This document shows, one piece after another, positions 21,433 to 29,515 of a stretch of DNA of 64,000 nucleotides. The notes under the pieces were generated by a model, which saw only the letters and a list, made by a program, of their open reading frames with translations, was not told the origin of the DNA and did not search any database. Positions within the stretch are counted from its first letter, which is position 1. Every line of letters starts with the position of its first letter. Position numbers and translations under genes: made by a program. The DNA is from Nakaseomyces glabratus. Lineage: Eukaryota > Ascomycota > Saccharomycetes > Saccharomycetales > Saccharomycetaceae. The DNA lies in NCBI RefSeq assembly GCF_010111755.1, contig NC_088958.1, positions 372,001 to 436,000 of the forward strand, read 5' to 3'.

Positions 21433-21812
21433 AATTATCTTATCTATATATCAATAATGATATCTAATCTATAGCATTTCTCATTTAGAGATAGTTTAAT
21501 GAATTGCATTTTTTTGATTTTTTGTATTTTTTTGTTTATTATTATGCTATGGTTTTCACTATTTCGTAAGTTCAGAATAATGACCAAAAACATAAAATCA
21601 TATCACGAATAATAAACTGAGAGTTATTAGTATATTGAGACATAATTGAAAAATAAAGACAGTAAATTTGTAACTATAGGACAGGAATAGAGACAAGTAT
21701 ATACCAAGTCATCTAGATCTAGAGAAAAATTCGAAATACATATATCGAACATTTACTCTAAACGAAACCATAACATTAATATATCTTAGCTATAAGGAAT
21801 GTATTCAAAAAT
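21433..21812. other. Convergent 3' flanks of UFO1 and ALO1 (0.4 kb)
   Basis: AT-rich spacer with no gene. TATATA and T-rich elements typical of yeast polyadenylation regions are present on both strands. Confidence 0.5.
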
Positions 21813-23390
21813 TTATTCGTTTTCATCAATGATACCGTTGATCAAGGCCCACTGTTTGTTTGCCAAGAAAATGTTGTCTGGGTCTTGTTCTCTTCTAACC
21901 TTCTTAAAGGTTTCCAAGTCTGAACCATACCATTCCTTGACTCTTGTAGCCATACCTCTCATCTCATAGTCTTGGTATTGACCTTCAGCCTTAACTTGAC
22001 CTTGAGCAAAAGAGGTAGAGCCCAAGAAGTTCTTAGCCCAATGTGGTTTACCGCCAGCAGCAGACATTGTATCTTCAAACAAGGTGAACCACTTGTGAAT
22101 TGGGGCATTGGTGTGGAATGGTCTGTAAATTGTCGCGTTAATGTATAGCGTCAACTGACTATTAGTAACACTGTGGATAGGAGCATAAGAGCATTGAGAT
22201 GGGGTGTTATCCAAGTAAGGACGTAATAGGTTACCGTAAACTGGACCTCTACTAGTGTTAGAACGGAAAGAAGTTTCAGGTTGTTCCTTTGGCAAAGTTG
22301 TGTTTGCACAACGAACCTCAACTGGGACATGTACATAGAAATCCTTGTTAGCAGCGGCTTGAGCAATTGAGTGGTCAAGAGAACGCAAGACTTCTAAACC
22401 ATTGTCCATTGGACAACCCCATTCATCAACGAACTGAGAAAACAAACAGTCCATGTTGAACCCAGTAACAGAATCCTCAATTGCCACATCACCTTTACCT
22501 AGGGTTTCAACTTCACCATATTGTCTTCTGAAGACAAATCTTTCAACATATGGAGTCAAAGGTGGGTAAATCTTGGTAGATATGAACAACAAAGTCTGGT
22601 AGAAAAATCTACCTAGAGTAGAACCCCACCACGAATATCTTGACTTAGTCTGTGGTTCATTAGTCTTTACACCTCTCCAAAGGATACACTTACGTGTATA
22701 TGGGTACCACCAAATTCTGATAAACTCTGAAGAAGTCCAGAGAGAGTCCCATTTTTCCAAAAGAGTTTCAAATTTGATAACTTCTTGGGTTGATTTAATG
22801 TTGAAAGCTGGAACAACACGAACAGTTGCACCCACAATAATACCAATCTTACCAAGCGACAAAGTAGCAGCCCTGAAAACTTCAGGGTTAGACTTTTCGT
22901 CTAAAAATAATACTTCACCTTTACCATTGACAACAGTCAAGTTGACAATAGTAGAAGATACCAGACCATGGAATGGAGACGAACCATGAGTACCAGTAGA
23001 GATAATACCACCAATACTTTGTTCAGAAATGGACCCCAAACTTTGCATGGCGTATCCCTTTTCCCTTAATATTTTGTGGATCTTATACAACCTAGTACCA
23101 CCTTGAATAGTAACGTCTGCGTATGTCTTATCCTCGTTTTCCACAAAATCTAGTAACTTGTTCATCTTGTCCAAGTTCATCATCCATTCGTCGGTAACAC
23201 ACATGTTACTAGGGGAGTGGCCTGAGCCAACTGTAACAATAGTCTTGTTCTTTAGTTTAGCAGCTTTGACAATTTCGACAACTTCGTCGACTGAGGAAGG
23301 CTGAAAGTACCATTCTGGTCTTGAGGAATAGATACCAGCCCAATTGCGAAACACAAAGTTCCGCCGACCACCAAATGTTTTCAAATCCAT
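21813..23390 (-). CDS. ALO1: D-arabinono-1,4-lactone oxidase
   Basis: The 525-residue product (S. cerevisiae Alo1 is 526) makes the last step in D-erythroascorbic acid synthesis, a yeast antioxidant, in the mitochondrial outer membrane. It is a VAO/PCMH-type flavoprotein: 'VTVGSGHSPSNMC' holds H58, the expected covalent FAD attachment, followed by the 'GSISEQSIGGIISTGTHGSS' nucleotide-binding stretch near residue 120-140. The C-terminal half has the ALO signature with 'PHWAKNF' (the HWxK motif of aldonolactone oxidases). All expected motifs are intact. It is convergent with UFO1 and divergent from the next gene. Confidence 0.96.
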   Translation of the reverse strand: MDLKTFGGRRNFVFRNWAGIYSSRPEWYFQPSSVDEVVEIVKAAKLKNKTIVTVGSGHSPSNMCVTDEWMMNLDKMNKLLDFVENEDKTYADVTIQGGTRLYKIHKILREKGYAMQSLGSISEQSIGGIISTGTHGSSPFHGLVSSTIVNLTVVNGKGEVLFLDEKSNPEVFRAATLSLGKIGIIVGATVRVVPAFNIKSTQEVIKFETLLEKWDSLWTSSEFIRIWWYPYTRKCILWRGVKTNEPQTKSRYSWWGSTLGRFFYQTLLFISTKIYPPLTPYVERFVFRRQYGEVETLGKGDVAIEDSVTGFNMDCLFSQFVDEWGCPMDNGLEVLRSLDHSIAQAAANKDFYVHVPVEVRCANTTLPKEQPETSFRSNTSRGPVYGNLLRPYLDNTPSQCSYAPIHSVTNSQLTLYINATIYRPFHTNAPIHKWFTLFEDTMSAAGGKPHWAKNFLGSTSFAQGQVKAEGQYQDYEMRGMATRVKEWYGSDLETFKKVRREQDPDNIFLANKQWALINGIIDENE

Positions 23391-23796
23391 GTTATTGTCC
23401 TTTTTTTTGGTTTAGAGAAACTCTTTACTTAAAAAAAATACCAGTACTCCAATTGCTAGATCTTGCAAAGAGATTATCTTTGGGATAATAACAAAAGCAA
23501 ACAAATATGATTTATATAAGTTTGAACAATAAAAACAAGGAGTTAATATGCCCCCCCGTATCCTTGCTTTATATGACAATTTGACTCAATTTCGGGTTAA
23601 CCCTTCTCCCTTTGCTGCCAAATTTTCAGAAATTTTTCAGTTCTTCGTGATGCGATGAGGTTGAACATAGTCCATATATTAAAGAAATCCACGAAATTAT
23701 ATAATCAATTGGCTAAGTGGCAGAGTATTATTAAATCTTATATTTTCCTGTAATTTAGAATGTCTCGAAGGGAGGCTATTTTTGTAAGGACTATAT
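23391..23796. promoter_or_regulatory. Divergent promoter of ALO1 and the 272-residue gene, with RRPE and PAC motifs
   Basis: An RRPE-like GAAATTTTTCAG (23629-23640) is followed 11 bases later by a PAC core GCGATGAGG (23652-23660). The spacing and order match ribosome-biogenesis promoters. The pair lies about 140 bases before the ATG of the 272-residue gene and about 240 from ALO1. Confidence 0.65.
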
Positions 23797-24615
23797 ATGA
23801 ATGAAACGCTGACTGGTCGTTGCAGCTACACGATAGCTGGATGGGTTTCGCGGTCACGTTTCGGTCACAAGGAAGTTCTAGCCCAAGTACCGCACCAATT
23901 GCTGTGGGAAGTGTATCGCTATGTGGTGAACATGGGCAATGATACCTTGGAGCTGTATTTATTGTTCTTACAATTGGAGGCTCGAGATATGCCACAGCAC
24001 TTCTCACAAAAGCTCTCGATCCGCGATGTCAGCGTAGTTGAATTGAGTCATCTACTTGGCGGATCCGCAACGAAGCTACCACTTGATCTACAAGTGCATG
24101 CATGTAGAGACGTCGATGATATGCGTCAATTAGTTGATCTACAGTGTCTTCATGGGTTATCCGTGATGTGCCCCGTAGGTGACCTTATACTTTCATACTG
24201 GATCACGCGGCTGAAGAACTTGAAGGGCAAATGGACTCAATTGAAATGGCTCGTTGTGCCGACCAGTGTCAGTGCCATGCACGTCTACAAGCTACTGGAA
24301 GCGATCCCTAGCTTGGAGACTATAGCGTGTGGGTTAGATGCCGACCACGTAAGACAGGTGCCTCAATTACGTAAACGGCTGCATCTGACTGATCCGCTCA
24401 TCAAGACAGAGTCACAGATCCAAATTGCACTATTAACAGAAAGATTTACTACTTCTAGACCAAGCTACAAGGCTACTGTTAACCCAGTTACTATTTCCGA
24501 TACACATTCTGTGTACCAGGTTACTCCAATCGATACGGTGAGCACCAGCAACATGCGTAAGAGACCTAGATTAAACACCAAGAGGATATCCGCGAGCCAA
24601 TATTTTGGGATATAG
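23797..24615 (+). CDS. Unrecognised protein, 272 residues
   Basis: I do not recognise this protein. The frame is intact with a stop codon four codons before the chosen ATG, which fixes the start. The first 220 residues are leucine-rich and globular in character, with helices such as 'HQLLWEVYRYVVN' (about residue 33) and repeated L-x-x-L patterns that recall F-box or leucine-rich-repeat helices, but no motif is certain. The last 20 residues are basic ('RKRPRLNTKR') and could be a nuclear localisation signal. The RRPE-PAC pair in its promoter suggests co-expression with ribosome-biogenesis genes, so a nucleolar role is possible; that is inference. In S. cerevisiae, TUB1 and YML083C occupy this interval. 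An upstream ATG at 23760 opens only 14 codons. Confidence 0.7.
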   Translation: MNETLTGRCSYTIAGWVSRSRFGHKEVLAQVPHQLLWEVYRYVVNMGNDTLELYLLFLQLEARDMPQHFSQKLSIRDVSVVELSHLLGGSATKLPLDLQVHACRDVDDMRQLVDLQCLHGLSVMCPVGDLILSYWITRLKNLKGKWTQLKWLVVPTSVSAMHVYKLLEAIPSLETIACGLDADHVRQVPQLRKRLHLTDPLIKTESQIQIALLTERFTTSRPSYKATVNPVTISDTHSVYQVTPIDTVSTSNMRKRPRLNTKRISASQYFGI

Positions 24616-25282
24616 TTTCTTTTTGAACTGATGAGAACAGGAGAAGGGACCACCTGTCGGAAAGAGTGAATAGACATACATTTGCCGGAAAGAGTACTAA
24701 GAGAAAGACCTGTGGAAAGAGTTAGGAAGAGAAAGTGGATGAAACTTAGAGATACAGAAAGCCACAGAATGAAATCAGGAACAAGATATGCAAGTGATCA
24801 AAGGAAGTTCTACCGATAAGATCCGATTCCAGTCTTCTTTTGCTTGTATTTTTTTTTTTAACTCTGTTTGATAGGACAAACAAAAACGCATAGAAACCGG
24901 AAACTAATGCAAGTGATGTTCCTTCTTTCCCCTGAGGACATTCGATTTAGTTGTTGATCACTTCAGAAATGTCTCTCCAGATGTGTCATAGTATGGCTAA
25001 CCATGTTTTTGATAGTAAACGTTGAAATGTCATAATAAACCTTTGAAAGACGAAAAATTCGTCGAAAATTTTTCCCTTTGCGATGAGTGTGGACTTTTGT
25101 CTCCACGATGAGTACAGAAAGTTGGTGAAATTTGATGAAGGGCTATTGATAATTAAACGAATTGCGTTTGGGAATGTGCCTTTAAAAATAGAACTGTAAA
25201 TTGAGTAAATTGTTGTCTTGACAAAGTGAATATTTAAAGTTGAGTGTTTCTAATATCCCGAGATTTCCTGGCTGCCGAGAGG
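24616..25282. promoter_or_regulatory. Intergenic region before the YML082W-like gene, with RRPE and PAC motifs
   Basis: A GAAAATTTTT element (25064-25073) is followed by GCGATGAG (25080-25087), with a second CGATGAG at 25106-25112. They lie about 200 bases before the start codon. No gene is seen in the interval. Confidence 0.6.
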
Positions 25283-27379
25283 ATGAAGAAGTGGACTGGC
25301 AGTGCTAGCATGAAGTTAGAGTACTCGAGGCCATTGCCTACTTGGGAGGATGTGCTTAGGTATGAAAAGACGTCTGCAAGTGCAGTGTTCGATAATGACG
25401 AGGATTTGAACGGGTATCCTAGGTGGTGTCTGCATAGTTCAGTGAAAAGGCTTTGTGATGTACTAGGGAACAAGTATTCGAAGGAGAACGAGAAGTGTTT
25501 GTGCTTTCCATCGTATGGCGTAGCGAAAAGATGTAGAGAATATATCAAGAAGAAAGAAGGCCTTAACACCAAAGTGCGTATTTTGCAATTGGCAACTTCG
25601 AAGCCTTTAAATAGCGAAGAAATGAAGAGCAAATGCGAATTTAAGATAGCAGTTGTTTTTGTAACCAAGAATCTTTTCCACCATGTGCGACAATACTGGA
25701 AACTTACTGGTGAAATTGTATCGCCCAGGCTCGCAGATTATATCCTGAATGAGCTTTTCATAGCTGAGAGGTCATCTTTTGCCACCATATCCAACGGTAA
25801 GAACAAAGATCAACAAATGCAAAATAAGAAGTCGCAGATTAATTTCACTCTTGCAAACAGAGCTCTTGCATGTGTGCGCAAGAGGTTAGTAACAAATGTT
25901 ATAGATGCGAATGATGAGCTGGGAGAAGACAACTACCATTTCCAAAATGATGATGATGATGACATGGAGCCAACATTTTTGGACACGGTACGATCTAATG
26001 ACAATGTAAATGTGAATAACCATACCAGAATAGATGATCAATTACTGAGGAATGGGTTTGAATTTTCTGATAGCGAAGATGAAGACACAATAAACCATAA
26101 TAATCCATTTGGTGATTCTACAGATAGTGAAGAAGACGATGCATTCGTATCCTTGGTCCCACCGGAGCCTATCGCAATCGATATATCTGATACACCAATC
26201 GATTCTCCTTTGCCTGACAGTTCCAACAATGCTTCAGCTACATTTATAGACCCATCAGCAGCGACTATAGCCAATGATAATATTCCTAACGACATTGATC
26301 CTGAAGATGAAGTCTTTATATTCCCTTCAGGTATCGCTTCTATATTTACAGCTCAAAGAGTATTACAAGAATACGACTTACTCAGAGTGAACAGAATAAG
26401 ATACCAGACTGAGAGCAGTAATGGTACAGGCACTCAGAAGAGAATAGTTTTACTAGGTGATATCTGTCCTGATATAGTAAAGATGTTCCAAGAGTTTAAC
26501 GATGTAATTATAATAAACAACCAAAAGGGTGCTTTTTCAACTTTAAATGACTTGGAAGTTTTACTAAATTCTGGTGAACAGATTCTTGGTGTTTTCTTAG
26601 CCATTCCAACAAACCCTTGTCTGGAGCTTACCAATTTACAAAGGCTGAAGGAGTTGTCTGACCTTTTCGTGTTTCCTATCATATTTGACATTTCGATGGG
26701 ATCTGGAGTTCTAAACTACAACATCTTGAAATATGGTGATATAATTTGCATGTCATTACTTACCAGGTTTACAAATATAGAAGTAATGGCTGGCGCCATG
26801 ATAGTCAGTAAGAAGCGGTCGCCAAAGTTCCATGAATTTTTCCTTTCACGCATGAATGAAGAGCTATTGGAATCACAACTACAGAATACTTCACAGCAGA
26901 CATACTCACAGAACCAGTTCATCTCACCAGGTGCAACTTTCTGGGTCGAGGACGCTGTCCTATTAGATAGAGGCTCCTGTAAGTGGCATGACCGTAACAT
27001 CAAGATAAACTATACTGCGGAGTATCTAGTAAAGAGAGTTCTGAGACAACACGAAGGCAAGGTTTTTAAGCGCGTGCTTTATCTCAACGATGAGGCTTGG
27101 CAAGAGAACAACTACTACAACATGGTCAAATATTCTCGTGAGGACTGTGGATACGGTGGTATAATTGCCATTGAGTTTGAGAAAGAGAATCAATTGGCAA
27201 AATTCTACGACAGCATTGAGCACATATATAAAGGAACTCCAGTACTAGGTGGTAATGATATCACCACCGTAGCTGCTTTCCGTGAGCATAACGGCAGACA
27301 TCTGCTGAGGGTCTGTGTTGGGTTAGAGAACATCAAGATCTTAACCAAAGTGTTCCAGTCTGCATTAAGCAAAATATAG
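25283..27379 (+). CDS. YML082W/Str2-like PLP-fold protein with acidic insert; catalytic lysine replaced
   Basis: The first ATG in frame is 25283, giving 698 residues. The C-terminal two thirds resemble the Cys/Met-metabolism PLP enzyme family (cystathionine gamma-synthase Str2 and its paralogue YML082W): 'FPSGIASIFTAQRVL' at about 345-360 and 'VFPIIFDISMGSG' holding the PLP-ring aspartate. In this family the next block is S-x-T-K, where K forms the Schiff base with PLP. Here it reads S-L-L-T-R, with R495 at the lysine position, so ordinary PLP catalysis is unlikely. An acidic, low-complexity insert of about 140 residues (about 205-345, including a run of five D) splits the family domain. The gene order ALO1 ... 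this gene - ATP18 - TDA9 is that of S. cerevisiae YML082W. Its PAC/RRPE promoter suggests a link to ribosome synthesis. Confidence 0.85.
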   Translation: MKKWTGSASMKLEYSRPLPTWEDVLRYEKTSASAVFDNDEDLNGYPRWCLHSSVKRLCDVLGNKYSKENEKCLCFPSYGVAKRCREYIKKKEGLNTKVRILQLATSKPLNSEEMKSKCEFKIAVVFVTKNLFHHVRQYWKLTGEIVSPRLADYILNELFIAERSSFATISNGKNKDQQMQNKKSQINFTLANRALACVRKRLVTNVIDANDELGEDNYHFQNDDDDDMEPTFLDTVRSNDNVNVNNHTRIDDQLLRNGFEFSDSEDEDTINHNNPFGDSTDSEEDDAFVSLVPPEPIAIDISDTPIDSPLPDSSNNASATFIDPSAATIANDNIPNDIDPEDEVFIFPSGIASIFTAQRVLQEYDLLRVNRIRYQTESSNGTGTQKRIVLLGDICPDIVKMFQEFNDVIIINNQKGAFSTLNDLEVLLNSGEQILGVFLAIPTNPCLELTNLQRLKELSDLFVFPIIFDISMGSGVLNYNILKYGDIICMSLLTRFTNIEVMAGAMIVSKKRSPKFHEFFLSRMNEELLESQLQNTSQQTYSQNQFISPGATFWVEDAVLLDRGSCKWHDRNIKINYTAEYLVKRVLRQHEGKVFKRVLYLNDEAWQENNYYNMVKYSREDCGYGGIIAIEFEKENQLAKFYDSIEHIYKGTPVLGGNDITTVAAFREHNGRHLLRVCVGLENIKILTKVFQSALSKI

Positions 27380-27802
27380 AAGTAGCGAAACGAACTATTG
27401 ATTAGTGTTTAGCCTGTATATCAACATTTTTCAAAAAAGAATCACTAGAAGAGAATATAGAATGCTATCTCTTTTTGCATCTCTTTGTTATTGAATTATA
27501 TATATGTGATTGAAGAAATAAGATATATATGAGTAGAATAGAATATTTAATAATCGAAGTTGAATGAATAGTTTATTGTTTTTTTTTTTTACCCCTCTGC
27601 CGTTGGGCAATGTATAAGAAGTTGAAAAAGTGCAAAGAATAGAAGCCAAAGTTATTATCCACAAGAAGTTTATTTTTGAAAGAGGGGAGGGGGTAGATTC
27701 TTGCCTTCTTTACAAGTACTTCAATTTGATTGTTAGAACGTAGTTCTATATTCTGTGCATTACCTTCCGTGCCTTGCAATCCTAATTGAAATTGAAGGAA
27801 GT
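27380..27802. other. Convergent 3' flanks of the YML082W-like gene and ATP18 (0.4 kb)
   Basis: AT-rich spacer with TATATA elements and a 10-base T run near 27580. No gene is supported. Confidence 0.5.
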
Positions 27803-27973
27803 TTACAAAGGCTTCTCACCTCTGTGGAAACGTGGGTTTCTTGGATCATTGATAAATTCTTCACTGTTGGACATGGCAGTGGCGGCTTTGCTGACACCAT
27901 AGTACACAACTGCACCAGCGGCGAAGAATGGCCAGTAAGTCTTCAGGACTGGAAATTGAAATCTCTTAATCAT
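27803..27973 (-). CDS. ATP18: Mitochondrial F1Fo ATP synthase subunit i/j
   Basis: This short frame encodes 56 residues and is easily missed. It starts M-I-K-R-F-Q-F-P-V-L-K and continues with one hydrophobic segment (about residues 12-30, 'TYWPFFAAGAVVYYG'), then 'EEFINDPRNPRF' near the C-terminus, all closely matching yeast Atp18 (59 residues). Atp18 is a small inner-membrane subunit of the peripheral part of the Fo sector that helps assembly and dimer stability. The gene lies on the minus strand immediately before TDA9, as YML081C-A does in S. cerevisiae. The start is fixed by the conserved N-terminus. No cleavable presequence is expected. Confidence 0.95.
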   Translation of the reverse strand: MIKRFQFPVLKTYWPFFAAGAVVYYGVSKAATAMSNSEEFINDPRNPRFHRGEKPL

Positions 27974-28337
27974 TGCTATCGGTAATGCTTTTCGAGCTAT
28001 TTCTTGTTTGTCTTTTTCTAGTTAGATATTTACTATGAAAAGCCCTATAGTACCACCTTACTATCAAGGAATATGTTATATCGTTGAACTTATAATCAGT
28101 ATAAATTACAATGAAGAGATGGTCTCTATTCCACAACTTGTGAGAATTAAAGGTGTAACGAGAAGCACTTGGGCACACAGAGTGTGTGCGGAAATAGAGA
28201 GATGGGGAGAGCTTTCCACAATGAGAGCACTTGGGAGGGGGGGAGATGAATATTCCTCTACGGCTTTTCCTCTCAACCCAGATGGACTTCTCGCCGTCGA
28301 CATGCGATTTGTTGCTCGAATAACACTGGGGGTGCTA

Positions 28338-28643
28338 GTCACATGCCAATTTACACGTCAATAGCGACTAGAGCTCTACTAGGATGGAAGTTCGATACTA
28401 TTGGTTCGTTCAGTTGAATATAAACACACGTGTATTACGTACAGACGAGCATTTATTCATACACATCATGTGACCAGCTATACATAGCTGAATACGATAC
28501 ACAGGATATTGGATCGATCATGTTGATATCATCACCTACGGAACTAGCTGGACACATATAACATGTGACTTAAAGTTAGCTTCCTATTTTAATGCGCTCA
28601 TTTGAGAACAAGATGCCACTCCAAGACTGCCTTCTGTCACATG
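28338..28643. promoter_or_regulatory. Cluster of four GTCACATG octamers plus one CACGTG
   Basis: The octamer fits RTCACRTG, the binding site of the bHLH factor Cbf1 and its relatives. It occurs four times in 306 bases (plus, minus, minus and plus orientation). Position between ATP18 and TDA9 leaves open which gene it controls. There is no AT-rich CDEII or CDEIII next to any copy, so this is not a centromere. Confidence 0.5.
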
Positions 28644-29181
28644 TATATTCGCACAGAGCAACGTCATTTCTTGCATAGTGCGTGTATACATGTATATAAC
28701 TAACCTAAGACTTAGTCTTGCGTTTGCTGGCTTGGTAGTGATAAACCTGGTGGTACTTAATAGTATACGCTACTGTTTTCCCTCAATATTTGTATTTACC
28801 AAACTTTCTTTATCTGTATGGGTGGCTCCTTGTTTAGTAGGCTTGGCTATCGTTATTGTATTGTAGAACCAGATAAGATGACTATACATGTGAAAGCATA
28901 ATTAGACAATGACATGAAAACTTTTTGTAGAGAAAGAGAGAGAGGGAGAGTAAGACAGTGACAGAGAAGCCAAAACAAACTAGGAAATTAACAGTTGAGC
29001 AAAAATATCGATTATTGCTGGGGGTTGTCTTGGTTGTGAGGAACTTCGTTAAGATATCACAAAATATATTTGCTGAATAATGACGTTTTTCCCATCGTTT
29101 GCCAAAAATTTTTTTTTTCGTCTTTCTCTTCAATAAATCACTTGGGAATTCTGTCGATCTTTACCTTGTTGACACTTTTCG

Positions 29182-29225
29182 CACACACACAGACACACAG
29201 ACACACAGACACACAGACACACAAA
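29182..29225. repeat. (ACACACAG)n microsatellite
   Basis: Tandem ACACACAG units run for about 44 bases, roughly 290 bases before the TDA9 start codon. Such a repeat is prone to length change between strains. Confidence 0.85.
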
Positions 29226-29515
29226 CTCTGAGACTAAGCTTTTCATTTGGTTGCATTGTTAACTTGCAAAGACTTGCTAAGCTCTACAGAAAAGACTGCC
29301 ACTTATCCACCTTTCTACTCTAAATACTAATAGCTCTACAAACTTTCATATATCTCTCAAAAGATAGAACAAGCCCTACTATATAGGCTGGAATATCAAC
29401 AACGACCAAAAAAAATACAATCACAGAATTAAATATTTCTCTCTTTATGGTATCCAGGAATCCATTATAGAGAAACGAATAAGGACAAATAAAATAAACT
29501 ACACACTGAACCGTG

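Larger units (their letters stand above)
27974..29515. promoter_or_regulatory. Divergent promoter region of ATP18 and TDA9 (1.5 kb)
   Basis: No convincing gene; open frames up to 109 codons lack family features. Four GTCACATG/CATGTGAC octamers lie at 28338-28345, 28467-28474, 28562-28569 and 28636-28643, with a CACGTG at 28427-28432. A CA-type microsatellite lies at 29182-29225, in what would be the far 5' leader or promoter of TDA9. Confidence 0.6.

Noticed and set aside
23760..23836. Alternative start or short intron for the 272-residue gene (ATG at 23760, GTAAGG ... TTGCAG)
   Set aside because: The intron would be about 40 bases with a non-canonical donor and no TACTAAC, and the frame at 23760 stops after 14 codons.
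28035..28364. 109-codon frame between ATP18 and TDA9
   Set aside because: No family features, and it runs across probable promoter DNA including one of the GTCACATG sites.
28338..28643. Centromere, because RTCACRTG is also the CDEI element
   Set aside because: No copy is followed by about 80 bases of very AT-rich DNA and a CDEIII-like TTCCGAA core.
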